Notes: a model not told the origin generated them from the sequence alone. A stretch of DNA of 60,076 bases from Paractinoplanes rishiriensis (GCF_016862375.1 NZ_BOMV01000028.1:1-60076); one strand, 5' to 3'; positions 8,010 to 16,579 are shown, counted from the first letter of the stretch. Program-made: numbers and translations.

Positions 8010-8798
8010 ATGAGTAAGACGAAACTGCCCGGCGGCAACACCACCGGGGCCGTGCTGATCGGCGATGTCGTCCACAAGCGGGCCCGGTCGTGGACGCCGA
8101 CGGTGCACGCGTTGCTGCAGCATCTCGAGGGTGCCGGCTTCGACGCCGCGCCGCGTGCGCTGGGCTTCGACGACGAGGGCCGGGAGATGCTCACCTTCCT
8201 GCCGGGCGAGACGATCGGCGAGCGCCACCCGTGGCCCGACTGGGTCTGGGCCGACTCGCTGCTGACCCAGGTGGGCCGATGGCTGCGCCGTGTCCATGAC
8301 CTGACAGCCGGCTTCACGCCACCGGCGGACGAGCGGTGGTTCCTCGGTGCCACCAAGCAACCCGGCCAGATCATCGGCCACCAGGACGCCGCACCGTACA
8401 ACGCGGTGGTCGACGGCGACCGGCTGGTCGGCTTCTGCGACTGGGACATCGCCGGCCCGTCGACCCGCGAGTGGGACCTGGCGTTCGCGATCCTGCCCTG
8501 GGTGCCGCTGGCGTCCCCCCGCCCCGGTGAGCCGGCGGCCGACCCGCGCGAACGGGCCCGCCGCTTCCACCTGCTGCTGGACGCGTACGGCTATGAGGAC
8601 GACCGGCACACCTTCGCCACGGTCATCCCGCAGCGGGCCCGGCGGCAGGCGGAGGCCATCCGCGCGATGGCCGCGGCCGGCGACCCGGCGGCGCGGGCGC
8701 TGCTGCCGATCGCCGCCCTGCTCGACCAATCCGCCACCGACGTCGACGCCCTGCCGGAGAGCTTCTGGAGTCCGGGATCATGGCAACTCGACCGGTAG
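8010..8798 (+). CDS. Phosphotransferase-family protein (APH/ChoK fold)
   Basis: A 262-residue kinase-like protein. The catalytic loop is GHQDAAPYN, with catalytic Asp126 and metal ligand Asn131, followed by CDWD with metal Asp144 and by TREWDLAFA. The Gln in place of the usual residue between His and Asp is common in the actinobacterial branch of this family. The ATG at 8010 gives a start MSKTKLPGGN that matches family N-termini; an in-frame GTG at 7974 lacks a ribosome site. Its end overlaps the SDR start by 19 bases, suggesting translational coupling. Substrate unknown; a small alcohol, aminoglycoside or macrolide are family possibilities. Confidence 0.82.
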   Translation: MSKTKLPGGNTTGAVLIGDVVHKRARSWTPTVHALLQHLEGAGFDAAPRALGFDDEGREMLTFLPGETIGERHPWPDWVWADSLLTQVGRWLRRVHDLTAGFTPPADERWFLGATKQPGQIIGHQDAAPYNAVVDGDRLVGFCDWDIAGPSTREWDLAFAILPWVPLASPRPGEPAADPRERARRFHLLLDAYGYEDDRHTFATVIPQRARRQAEAIRAMAAAGDPAARALLPIAALLDQSATDVDALPESFWSPGSWQLDR

Positions 8799-9535
8799 CC
8801 CTGATCACCGGGGTCGGCCGCACGGTCGGCATCGGAGCCGGTATCGCCGGCCGGCTGGCGGCCTCCGGCTGGGACATCGCCTTCACCTTCTGGACACCGT
8901 ACGACCAACGCATGAGCTGGGGCGTCGAAGCCGGCGCCGCGGACGCCATCGCCGCGGAACTCACCGCGCGAGGCGCGGCCGTGGCCGCCATCGAGGCGGA
9001 CCTCACCGACGTCACGGCGCCCGCGACGATCTACGACCGGGCCGAGGGCCGGCTCGGCCCGGTCACCGCCCTGGTGATGTGCCACTGCGAGTCGACCGAC
9101 TCCGGGCTGCTCGACACCACCGTCGACAGTTTCGACCGGCACTTCGCGGTCAACGCCCGGGCCACCTGGCTGCTGATCCGCGAGCATGGGCTGCGCTTCC
9201 GCGGCGCCCGGGGCGACGGCCGCATCATCGCCCTGACCAGCGACCACACCGTCGGCAACCTGCCCTACGGCGCCAGCAAGGGAGCGCTCGACCGGATCAC
9301 GCTGGCCGCGGCCCACGAACTGGCCCACCTCGGCATCAGCGCGAATGTGATCAACCCCGGCCCGATCGACACCGGCTGGATGACCGGCACGATCCGCGCC
9401 GACGGCATCCGGGCCACACCGCTCGGCCGGCTCGGCACCCCGCAGGACACCGCGAACCTGGTCGACTTCCTGTGTTCGCCGCAGGGCGAGTGGATCAACG
9501 GCCAGCTGCTGTTCAGCAACGGCGGGTTCGCCTGA
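8780..9535 (+). CDS. SDR-family oxidoreductase
   Basis: A 251-residue short-chain dehydrogenase/reductase. The cofactor loop is TGVGRTVGIGAG, slightly longer than the classical TGxxxGIG. The active-site Tyr163 and Lys167 are in YGASK. The upstream Ser (LTSDH, Ser154) is only 9 residues from the Tyr instead of the usual ~13. The C-terminal substrate loop NPGPIDTGWM and the end INGQLLFSNGG are typical of FabG-like 3-ketoacyl reductases. It overlaps the phosphotransferase gene. The reaction is probably NAD(P)H-dependent carbonyl reduction; substrate not readable. Confidence 0.88.
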   Translation: MATRPVALITGVGRTVGIGAGIAGRLAASGWDIAFTFWTPYDQRMSWGVEAGAADAIAAELTARGAAVAAIEADLTDVTAPATIYDRAEGRLGPVTALVMCHCESTDSGLLDTTVDSFDRHFAVNARATWLLIREHGLRFRGARGDGRIIALTSDHTVGNLPYGASKGALDRITLAAAHELAHLGISANVINPGPIDTGWMTGTIRADGIRATPLGRLGTPQDTANLVDFLCSPQGEWINGQLLFSNGGFA

Positions 9536-9580
9536 CGGTGCCGCCGGGGGAGGGGTGCGCCCGGCTGTCACGATGATCGT

Positions 9581-10069
9581 GTGGACCTGAAGGTAAAGGC
9601 ACTGATTCCCACCCTGGCGCTCCTGGCGTGTCTGTTGGCGGGCTCGGTGCTGGTGGACATGGTGCGCGACGTGGTCTACCGGACGACCTGGTCTCCGGCG
9701 GTGGCGATCGTCGACGACGTCTACGAGAACGAGGCCGGCCGGCAGTACCGGCTGTCCTACCTGTGGAAGGGGGAGGCGCGGGGGGCGTGGACGGAGCGCG
9801 ATGCCGGCGATCCGCAGCTCGGTGACCGGGTCGACATCCTCATCGACGACGACGACCCCGGCAACGTGGCGATGCGCGGCTGGGCGTGGGACAACCGCTT
9901 CAGCTACCTGGCGCGGTTCGGGGCGGCCGCTCTGGTCGCCGCGGGCGCTTTCCTGGTAGCACGTCATTTGTGGCGTAAGTCGGAACCCTCCCGGGCCATC
10001 CTGCGTCCGCGCGGAAATCCCGGCCCCCGCCATCCGCGGGCCCGCAAGAAGAACCGTCGTCGCGGGTAA
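9581..10069 (+). CDS. DUF3592-like two-helix membrane protein
   Basis: A 162-residue protein with two hydrophobic helices (about 6-26 and 112-132) that bracket an ~80-residue domain. That domain has a small beta-strand pattern (DVYENEAGRQYRLSYLW, then GDRVDILIDDDDPGNV) resembling DUF3592 proteins. The C-terminal tail is very basic (RKKNRRR) and would be cytoplasmic. The start GTG at 9581 is preceded by weak ribosome-site signal. Function unknown. Confidence 0.65.
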   Translation: MDLKVKALIPTLALLACLLAGSVLVDMVRDVVYRTTWSPAVAIVDDVYENEAGRQYRLSYLWKGEARGAWTERDAGDPQLGDRVDILIDDDDPGNVAMRGWAWDNRFSYLARFGAAALVAAGAFLVARHLWRKSEPSRAILRPRGNPGPRHPRARKKNRRRG

Positions 10070-10112
10070 CCCAACCGGCAGGTATCCACGCTCATCAGTA
10101 GAGTCAGGTGCT

Positions 10113-10589
10113 GTGAACCGACTGACCATCTCCTCGGCAGCCTGCGCTGTTGCCCTTGCGCTCCTGGCCGGCTGCTCCTCGGACCAGCCCGCCGCCACCG
10201 GCACGGCGGCGCCCACGGCGTCCACCGCACCGAGCTCCGCTCCCGTCAGCGAGCCCGCGCCATCCGCTTCGGCCGCCCCGCAGGGCAAAGGCGCCGCGCT
10301 GTGCCAGGAGGTGGCCGCGGCCAAAGCGGCACTGAACGAGGAACTGAAGGGGGTCGTTTCGCCCGACGGCACGGTGCCCCCGGCGGAGTCCAAGAAGGTG
10401 ATGACGGCCCTGTCCGCCAAGCTGACCGAACTGGCCGCCGCCGGCGAAGGCGACCTGGCCAAGGCGCTGAAGGGCCTGGCGGTCGAGGCGTCCAAGGCGG
10501 CTGCCGCCGCCGACCCGATGCGTTCGGCGCTGAGCACCTCGTTCGACGCCGCGGGCCAGAAGGTCGACGCCGCGTGCGCCAAGGCATGA
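10113..10589 (+). CDS. Small secreted lipoprotein, unknown function
   Basis: A 158-residue predicted lipoprotein. It has a classical signal peptide ending in lipobox LLAGC, with the lipidated Cys at residue 21, followed by a Ser/Pro/Ala/Thr-rich spacer (about 22-60). The remaining ~95 residues are an Ala-, Lys- and Glu-rich helical domain with two Cys (CQEV and CAKA near the end) that may pair. GTG start at 10113. It stands convergent to the VOC gene with a 6-base gap. No family was recognised. Confidence 0.75.
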   Translation: MNRLTISSAACAVALALLAGCSSDQPAATGTAAPTASTAPSSAPVSEPAPSASAAPQGKGAALCQEVAAAKAALNEELKGVVSPDGTVPPAESKKVMTALSAKLTELAAAGEGDLAKALKGLAVEASKAAAAADPMRSALSTSFDAAGQKVDAACAKA

Positions 10590-10595
10590 TCGGCT

Positions 10596-11027
10596 TCAGA
10601 CCGCGAACAGCTGGGCGGGGTCCTGGAACGCTTTGAACTCCAGGGCGTTACCGGAGGGGTCCAGGAAGAACATCGTCCACTGCTCGCCCGGCTCGCCCTG
10701 GAACCGCACGTAGGGCGCGATGACGAACTCGGTGCCGGCATCGGTCAGCCGCTGGGCGAGCTGCCGAAAGCGCTCGACACTGAGCACGAGGCCGAAATGC
10801 GGCACCGGCACCTCGTGACCGTCGACCGGGTTGGTGCCGGCGACGGCGTTGACGTGGTTGTCAACCTGATGCGTGACAACCTGGTGGCCCTCGACGTTCC
10901 AGTCGGTCCAGCGCTCGGCGGAGCGCCCGCGACCAAAGCCGAGAACCTCCCCGTAGAACGCACGAGCGGCCTCGATGTCGTGGACGGGCACGGCGAGGTG
11001 AAAGGGCGGCAGTTGAGCTGAAGTCAT
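10596..11027 (-). CDS. VOC-family glyoxalase/bleomycin-resistance-like protein
   Basis: A 143-residue VOC-fold protein. It opens PPFHLAVPVHDIEAARAFYGEVLG, with metal-type His, has a mid-protein VPHFGLVLS that starts the second module, and ends FFLDPSGNALEFKAF with the expected Glu ligand. The SAERWTDWNVEGHQVVTH stretch is characteristic of a subfamily often annotated as glyoxalase-like dioxygenase. It lies 37 bases downstream of the AraC gene on the same strand. No clear ribosome site precedes the ATG. Substrate unknown. Confidence 0.83.
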   Translation of the reverse strand: MTSAQLPPFHLAVPVHDIEAARAFYGEVLGFGRGRSAERWTDWNVEGHQVVTHQVDNHVNAVAGTNPVDGHEVPVPHFGLVLSVERFRQLAQRLTDAGTEFVIAPYVRFQGEPGEQWTMFFLDPSGNALEFKAFQDPAQLFAV

Positions 11028-11064
11028 GCGGAAAACGTACTGCGCGTCGCGGGCTTCGAGGACG

Positions 11065-12033
11065 TCAAGCTGCCGGCACCGTGTCCGCGAGGCCGGCCCG
11101 GAACTGCTGTGGCGTCGTACCCCGGACTCTTTTGAAAGCGACCGTCAGCGCGAACGCATTGGCATAGCCCACCTGCCGTGCGATCGCGGCGAGCGTGGCC
11201 TCGGAATTGCGCAGGGACTCGGCAGCGAGATCGAGACGCCAGTGGGTCAAATAGGTCATCGGTGGCTGGCCGACCAGTTCGGTGAAACGGCGGGCGAACG
11301 CGGCCCGGGACACCCCGGTGGCGGCCGCCAGCTCGGCGACCGTCCATGGTTTCGCCGGGTCCTCGTGGAGGATTCGCAGGGCGCGGCCGACGCAGGGGTC
11401 GCCATGCGCGCGGTACCAGCCGGGCGGGTCGCCGGCCGGACGGGCGAACCAGGCGCGTAGCGTGGCGATCAGCGCGAGGTCGAGCAGGCGGTCGAGGACG
11501 ACCTGCTGGCCCGGCCCGTCGCGGCCCACCTCGACATGCAGCAGATCCATGATCGGTGATCTGATTCGGTCGCGCGGGACGTGGACGACGGTGGGCAGCG
11601 TGGCGAGCAGGCGGCCGCTCACGAAGCTGGAGACGTCGTAGACGCCGCTGGCGAGAATCGTGGAGCCGGCGCTCGGTTCGGCGCCGAAGCCGATCGCGCT
11701 GGTGGTGGCGGCGAGCTTCGTGGCGGCGGTGATGTCGGTGCCGTCCGCCGTGATCAGCCGGTTGCCGGGATGAACGAAAACAGTCGGGCGGGTGCCCGGG
11801 TGATCGGCCACCGTATATGGCGCCGGACCCTGCACGATCGCCACGTCGCCGGCCTCGACCAGGGTCGGCTCGCCGCCGTCGGGCACCACCCACGCGTGGC
11901 CGTGCAGCGGCGCGGCGAGGCCGAGCGCCGCCTCGTCGCAGATGCGTAACGCCCACGGCGGGTCGAGAACGGCCTGGCAGAACGCGGCGGTCCGGGCCCG
12001 TACGCCATCCAGAATGTCACCCAGCGGGTCCAT
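11065..12033 (-). CDS. AraC-family transcriptional regulator with cupin domain
   Basis: A 322-residue regulator. The first ~180 residues form a cupin-type sensing domain (AraC_binding/cupin_6 kind: APLHGHAWVVPDGGEP, then VEAGDVAIVQGPAPYTVADH). The C-terminal ~110 residues are the two-helix-turn-helix AraC domain (TVAELAAATGVSRAAFARRF and LAAIARQVGYANAFALTVAF). Start uncertain: ATG 12033 matches family N-termini, while ATG 12060 adds nine residues. It is divergent from the NmrA-like reductase at 12140. Regulators of this cupin-AraC type typically control an adjacent SDR or reductase gene, so the reductase is the likely target. Confidence 0.9.
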   Translation of the reverse strand: MDPLGDILDGVRARTAAFCQAVLDPPWALRICDEAALGLAAPLHGHAWVVPDGGEPTLVEAGDVAIVQGPAPYTVADHPGTRPTVFVHPGNRLITADGTDITAATKLAATTSAIGFGAEPSAGSTILASGVYDVSSFVSGRLLATLPTVVHVPRDRIRSPIMDLLHVEVGRDGPGQQVVLDRLLDLALIATLRAWFARPAGDPPGWYRAHGDPCVGRALRILHEDPAKPWTVAELAAATGVSRAAFARRFTELVGQPPMTYLTHWRLDLAAESLRNSEATLAAIARQVGYANAFALTVAFKRVRGTTPQQFRAGLADTVPAA

Positions 12034-12139
12034 GCCGCCGAAGCGTAGACGCTCAGACATGCGAACGAGGGCTGTGAACATGGAGTGTCTCACCAACTGC
12101 CATTTCACTGGGTAAATCAAAAACTTCCAGGAGGCAGAG

Positions 12140-12964
12140 ATGTACGCGATCACCGGAGTCACCGGCCACGTCGGCTCAGCGGCGGCCCGCACCCTGCGCG
12201 CCGCGAACCAGCCGATCCGTACCGTTGCCCGCGACCCCTCGAAGGGTGACGTGGTCGCGGACTTCGCCGATACGTCCGCGCTGACAAAGGCGTTCGACGG
12301 CTGCGACGGCGCCTTCGTGCTGCTGCCCACGGTGCCGCCGTTCACCGAGGCGGCCCACCACGAGCTGTCCGCGTCCATCGCCGACGCCGTGCGGGCGAGC
12401 AGCCTCCGGCACGTCGTCCTGCTGTCGTCGTGGGGCGCCGACCTGCCCGCGGGCACCGGCCCGGTGCGCTGGCTCTACCACCTGGAAAATCTGCTGCGCG
12501 ACACCGGCGCGACGGTGACCGCGATCCGTGCCCCGCACTTCCAGGAGAAGGTAGAGACCGTGCTGGAGGCGGCGACCGGTGCCGGCGTCTACCCGGTCTT
12601 CGGTGACTCGGCCGACGTCCCGGTGCCGATGGTGGCAACCCGCGACATCGGCGAGGCCGTCGCGAACGCCCTGGTCAGCCCGCCGGCGGCCAGCGAGATC
12701 GTGGTCCTGGAGGCGCCGTCGTACACCGAGCGGCAGGTTGCCGACGCGCTCGGCGAGCAACTCGGCAGGCCGCTGAGCGTGGTCACGATTCCCCGGCCCG
12801 GCTGGCTGGGCGCGTTGACGGCGGCGGCCGTACCGGAGCAACTGGCCGAGGAACTGGTGGCTCTCTACGCGGCAGACGCCGACGGGCGCCTGTTGCCGCG
12901 CGGCGACCGGCGGGTCCGCTGCACCACCGGGATCACCGCGACGCTGCGGGAGGTGACCGGCTGA
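12140..12964 (+). CDS. NmrA-like NAD(P)-binding reductase
   Basis: A 274-residue atypical SDR of the NmrA/quinone-oxidoreductase-2 type. It begins with the dinucleotide loop ITGVTGHVGSAAAR, keeps the basic residue expected for NADP (TVARDPSK), and has FVLLPTVPPF in the position of the active-site strand. The Tyr-x-x-x-Lys dyad of classical SDRs is absent. AGGAGG lies 9 bases before the ATG. It is divergent from the AraC-cupin regulator and is followed 33 bases later by another SDR, which may be co-transcribed. Likely role: NADPH-dependent reduction or redox sensing of an unknown substrate. Confidence 0.85.
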   Translation: MYAITGVTGHVGSAAARTLRAANQPIRTVARDPSKGDVVADFADTSALTKAFDGCDGAFVLLPTVPPFTEAAHHELSASIADAVRASSLRHVVLLSSWGADLPAGTGPVRWLYHLENLLRDTGATVTAIRAPHFQEKVETVLEAATGAGVYPVFGDSADVPVPMVATRDIGEAVANALVSPPAASEIVVLEAPSYTERQVADALGEQLGRPLSVVTIPRPGWLGALTAAAVPEQLAEELVALYAADADGRLLPRGDRRVRCTTGITATLREVTG

Positions 12965-12997
12965 GTCTTGTCGTACCCCTCTGCCATCCTCACCGCC

Positions 12998-13843
12998 ATG
13001 ACCGAGCAACGGGTAGCGGTGGTGACCGGTGCGAGCCGGGGAGTGGGCAAGGGGATCGCGGTGGCGCTCGGCGCGGCCGGTCACGTGGTGTATGTGACCG
13101 GCCGTTCGACCGGCGACCGGGTGACGTTCCCGACGGTGGGCGGCACGGTCGAGGAGACTGCCCGGGCGGTGACCACGGCCGGCGGCACCGGCGTGGCGGT
13201 GGTCTGCGACCACACCGACGACGAGCAGACCGCCGCACTGTTCGCACGCGTGCGGGCCGAGCAGGGCGGTTTGGACCTGCTGGTCAACAATGTCTGGGGC
13301 GGCTACGCCGCCTACCACGAGGACCGCCACGAAGAAATGCAAGGCCCGTTCTGGGAGCAGCCGTTACGGGTGTGGGACGACATGTTCACGTCGGGGGTCC
13401 GGGCACACTATGCGGCCACCGTGCTCGCCGTGCCGGTGCTCCGGCCCGGTGCGCTTGTCGTGACGGTGTCGTTCTTCCCCGGCAGCTATCTCAACGGCGA
13501 CGACCAGGTCGCGTACAGCGTGGCCAAGGCAGCCGACGACCGGATGGTCGCGGTGACCGCCGCCCAGCTGGCCGCGCGCGAGGTCACCGCGGTCGCGCTC
13601 TATCCCGGCCTGGTACGCACCGAGAGCGTGCTGCGGGCAGCGGAGTTCTTTGACCTGTCCAACTCGGAATCGCCCGAGTTCGCCGGCCGCGCGGTCGCCG
13701 CCCTCGCGGCAGATCCCGACGCACGGCGCCACACCGGCCGCTGCCTGGTCGCGGCCGAGCTGGCCGAGGAGTACGGCTTCACCGATGTCGACGGCTCCCG
13801 CCCGTCGTCGATCCGACCGCACTTTGCCAAGCCCGTTCCATAG
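12998..13843 (+). CDS. Classical SDR-family oxidoreductase
   Basis: A 281-residue short-chain dehydrogenase. VVTGASRGVGKGIA is the NAD(P)-binding loop. LLVNNVWGG replaces the usual NNAG motif. The active-site YSVAK supplies Tyr and Lys. A segment GGYAAYHEDRHEEMQGPFWEQP inserted after the NN motif matches DHRS1-like (SDR19C) proteins. I chose ATG 12998 (MTEQRVAVVTG) because the in-frame TTG upstream adds nine residues without a ribosome site. Probably in the same transcript as the NmrA-like gene. Substrate unknown. Confidence 0.85.
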   Translation: MTEQRVAVVTGASRGVGKGIAVALGAAGHVVYVTGRSTGDRVTFPTVGGTVEETARAVTTAGGTGVAVVCDHTDDEQTAALFARVRAEQGGLDLLVNNVWGGYAAYHEDRHEEMQGPFWEQPLRVWDDMFTSGVRAHYAATVLAVPVLRPGALVVTVSFFPGSYLNGDDQVAYSVAKAADDRMVAVTAAQLAAREVTAVALYPGLVRTESVLRAAEFFDLSNSESPEFAGRAVAALAADPDARRHTGRCLVAAELAEEYGFTDVDGSRPSSIRPHFAKPVP

Positions 13844-13893
13844 CGATGCAGCGGTGATGCAGGTTCGATGAAGGGGCACAGGGAAACTTCCCC

Positions 13894-15021
13894 ATGCCTA
13901 AAACTTCAAGATCCACCTGGCGTCGACGATTGGCGGCGCCGCTGGCCGCGGCCTGCGTGGCGGTGGTCACCGCGGTGCTCGGGGTGGTGCACGCGCAGCC
14001 AGCCGCAGCGGCGGTCGGTGACGTCCACTGGTTCCTCTCCAACGACCGGGGCAACCTCGGACCGTGGGACGTGTACCAGCACCTCAGGCGGCCTGACGGC
14101 ACGTTCGCCAGCCGGGTCAGGGTCACCGCTCAGGCCGGTGTGGTCCAGGGCAACAACTACAGCCTCAGCGCGGTCAAGCTCCTCGGCCGGATGCACCTGT
14201 TCATGTCGGCCGACACGCTGGGATGCGTCACATGCCCTCGCAACGGCGCCCTGCACTACTCCATGCAGAACGCCGACGGCACGTGGCCCGCGTGGACCAC
14301 CATCCTCGCCCAGACGGGGAATATCATTCCCCACGTCGTCGCCGCGGCCGTCGGTGCCGAGTTGCACGTGGTCGTCACGGGGCCCCCGCGCGGGGAGAAC
14401 ACCGTCACGCTCCTGCACTCGGTCAGGGACTTCGCCACCGGGCAGTGGCGGCCGTTCCAGGAATTCGCCTCCTTCGCCTCCCACGCGAACTCCCCGAGAC
14501 TGATGGCAGCGGCCGGCACCTCGAGCGGTCTCCTGCACGTGGTCGTGAACGGGTCACCCGCGAGCGGGCCCGAGCGCATGCTCCACACCGTCCGATCGCC
14601 GAACGGCACGTGGAGCACCATGGCCAACATCCTCGGAGAGACCGGCCGGCCTTGGACGGCAACGGACAACCCGCCGTACGGACCGAGAAAGCTGGTCGCC
14701 GCTGCGGTCGGCAGCGAGATCCACCTCCTCTACGAGAACTTCGGCGTAATCTTCCACACGATCCGCGGCACCAACGGCAGCTGGCTGCCCTTCGGCAACA
14801 TGAGCACCGTCACCGGCCTAGCGCGTAACGACCTCGAGAAGCTGAGCGCGACCGCCCTGGGCCTCAACGGCGACCTCCTGGTCGCCGGCGTTCACGGGCC
14901 CGCCAACGACCTCCGCTACACGATCCGGCGCGCGAACGGCAGCTGGGACGCGTGGACCTCCAACCCCTTGGCACCCACCTCCATCGACGACATCGGCAAG
15001 CTGGTTGTCGCCAGCGGGTAA
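13894..15021 (+). CDS. Secreted repeat protein, probable beta-propeller lectin-like
   Basis: A 375-residue secreted protein. The signal peptide starts with STWRRRLAAP, a twin-arginine-like region, then a hydrophobic core and an AAAA cleavage zone near residue 40. The mature part contains repeats of about 60-70 residues, each with a hydrophobic strand followed by N-G-[ST]-W-x-x-[WF/M]: LHYSMQNADGTWPAW, MLHTVRSPNGTWSTM, IFHTIRGTNGSWLPF and LRYTIRRANGSWDAW. This pattern is that of PLL/tectonin-type beta-propellers, which bind sugars. No catalytic residues were recognised. A perfect terminator hairpin follows the stop. Function as a lectin is inference. Confidence 0.72.
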   Translation: MPKTSRSTWRRRLAAPLAAACVAVVTAVLGVVHAQPAAAAVGDVHWFLSNDRGNLGPWDVYQHLRRPDGTFASRVRVTAQAGVVQGNNYSLSAVKLLGRMHLFMSADTLGCVTCPRNGALHYSMQNADGTWPAWTTILAQTGNIIPHVVAAAVGAELHVVVTGPPRGENTVTLLHSVRDFATGQWRPFQEFASFASHANSPRLMAAAGTSSGLLHVVVNGSPASGPERMLHTVRSPNGTWSTMANILGETGRPWTATDNPPYGPRKLVAAAVGSEIHLLYENFGVIFHTIRGTNGSWLPFGNMSTVTGLARNDLEKLSATALGLNGDLLVAGVHGPANDLRYTIRRANGSWDAWTSNPLAPTSIDDIGKLVVASG

Positions 15022-15037
15022 CCCGTCCGCACCGTGG

Positions 15038-15062
15038 GGCCCGCCGTGCCACACGGCGGGCC
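15038..15062 (+). terminator. Hairpin terminator after the repeat protein gene
   Basis: GGCCCGCCGTG pairs perfectly with CACGGCGGGCC around a 3-base loop (11-bp stem). It begins 17 bases after the stop codon. There is no U-tract, as is common in actinobacteria. It also abuts the 3' end of the decayed regulator on the other strand. Confidence 0.75.
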
Positions 15063-15800
15063 TCATCGTCGATCGGCCCTCCCTCCGCCAGGCAGCAGCG
15101 GACGGACCTGCTCGCCGCTGGCGGCGTTGTCCAGCACCACCAGAGCCCGTACGCGGACGAGCCGGTCGCGGTACAGAGCGATCCGGGCCGCGAGATCATG
15201 CGGCAGACGCAGGAACCCATCTAGCACGGCGGCCGGGTCGGCCGGCGGCTCGCCGGGATCGGAGTGCAAGCCGCGAAGGTTGACGAACAGCACCCGATCG
15301 ACGGCCTTCTCCCGCGTCATCAGGTGCCCGGCGTGCACAGCCAATTGGGGTCTTGCCGGCGCCTGCCATCCCCTCGATGGCAGAGATCAGCACCGCCCCG
15401 CCGGCCTCCCCGGCACGGCGGAGAGCGCCGCGGAGCTGGTCCAGCTCGCCGGTACGGCCGGTGAACTCGGACATGTCCGCCGGCAACGTGTCGCGGACCC
15501 GGACCTGGGACGCCGCCTCGGTCTCCCCGGCGATCACCCGTAGCGTCTGGCGCCACAGCCCACGTATCCGGTGTCGAGGTGCAACGCCTGGACGATCGCC
15601 ACGACCAAGTCGACGTTGAGTCTTCGCCGGCGGGAATTGAAGCAGTCCGCGACCGTGGCTCGGTTGGTCAGTTCGCCGGCCGGTCGGCCCGCTGAGGCCC
15701 ACGCCGCGTTGACCCGCTTCGTGATCTCCTGACAGGAGGGATCACCGGCCCAGATCTTCAACCGGAGTCGCCGGACCAAATGACAACGGCATCGTCCTGC
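15063..15800 (-). pseudogene. Decayed HTH/NB-ARC regulator (frameshifted, C-terminus lost)
   Basis: Read on the minus strand, three pieces line up as one protein. First is an HTH-like N-terminus (LKIWAGDPSCQEITKRV, NSRRRRLNVDLVVAI). Next, in another frame, come WRQTLRVIAGETEAAS, FTGRTGELDQLRGALR and the P-loop GMAGAGKT. Then, back in the first frame, come VLFVNLRGLHSDPG and ALVVLDNAASGEQVRPLLPG, after which a stop cuts off the rest of the NB-ARC domain. One base is missing near 15569-15571 (CCC on the plus strand) and one is added in GGGG 15347-15350. Both are homopolymers, so sequencing error is possible for each, but the truncated C-terminus is independent evidence of decay. The intact SARP regulator at 48643 has the same NB-ARC motifs. 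Confidence 0.75.
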
Positions 15801-15904
15801 CCCAGGGTGCACTGAACTCGGCGCGTCCGCCCTGAAGGTACTCAGGCGCAGGTGAGTACGGCGGCTCACGCGGCGTTCGGTGGCTCGTTCCTAGGTTGAT
15901 GTCC

Positions 15905-16069
15905 ATGACTTCGACCATCGAACTTGAGCGACTTGTCCGACCGTCTGATCTGCACGGGCGCCAAGGTCGCCACAGCCGCCCCGGACGCCACCGTGGCTGG
16001 CTGGTCACTCTGACCGTCGCGGTCGCGTTCGCCGCTATCACCGCGGTGACCACGGCCGTCGTCGCCTGA
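15905..16069 (+). CDS. Small hypothetical membrane protein (54 residues)
   Basis: A short frame encoding a charged, Arg/His-rich N-terminal half and a single C-terminal hydrophobic helix (about residues 32-54, WLVTLTVAVAFAAITAVTTA). It would be a tail-anchored membrane peptide. Codon use in the second half is strongly GC3-biased, as in real genes here, while the first half has more T/A third positions. The ribosome site is weak (AGG 12 bases before the ATG). No homologue is recognised. Confidence 0.4.
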   Translation: MTSTIELERLVRPSDLHGRQGRHSRPGRHRGWLVTLTVAVAFAAITAVTTAVVA

Positions 16070-16084
16070 ACCTGGGGAGCCGGG

Positions 16085-16579
16085 TTACCAGGGCCATTGC
16101 GCCAGCAGGCTCTCCGCCGATTCTCCCGGCCAGATTACGAACAGGCTGTCGGCGGAGTCGTCGAACACCAGCTGCGGCCCGCCGCTCACCGCCAGCGCAC
16201 CGGCCGCGGCCAGGACCGCCGCGGTGTTCGGCTTGCGGAACGATATCGCCTCGATGAGGGCCTCCGGCTCGACCCCGTCATCGCCCTCGACCTGCCCGGC
16301 CACGGTGAACCGGACTTCGCCCAGATCGAGACGGGCCGTGCCGTAGCAGGCATGCGGATCCGGGCATTCCGCCAACGGCTCCGTCGTACCGTCACTGACG
16401 ATTTTGAACCATGCTGTTCCGTGGCAGCCCGCCGCTCGGAGGGCGGCAAGAACATCCCGCGCCGACAACAACGGCAGCGGGTCCGGAATCTGCTCGGGCA
16501 CCCCGCGCGAGAATTCCGCCGACGCGGCCCAAACGAGCACCTCGGCGCCGGTCGGCCCGGACAGCGGGACAACGTGCAT
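16085..16579 (-). CDS. Hypothetical protein
   Basis: A 164-residue acidic protein with no recognised family. It has no signal peptide or membrane helix. Features are a central HGTAWFKIVSDGTTEPLAEC, a CPDPHACYG Cys pair, LGEVRFTVAGQVEG and a C-terminus rich in acidic residues and Trp. The frame continues upstream without a stop, but ATG 16579 (MHVVPLSGPTGAEVLVWAA) gives the best coding start; codon bias falls away beyond it. It lies downstream of the GGDEF-EAL gene on the same strand, 47 bases after it, so it may be the last gene of that transcript. Confidence 0.6.
   Translation of the reverse strand: MHVVPLSGPTGAEVLVWAASAEFSRGVPEQIPDPLPLLSARDVLAALRAAGCHGTAWFKIVSDGTTEPLAECPDPHACYGTARLDLGEVRFTVAGQVEGDDGVEPEALIEAISFRKPNTAAVLAAAGALAVSGGPQLVFDDSADSLFVIWPGESAESLLAQWPW

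Noticed and set aside
15742..16053. A 103-codon minus-strand frame opposite the small membrane peptide
   Set aside because: Trp/Arg/Ser-rich shadow translation without domain or ribosome site.
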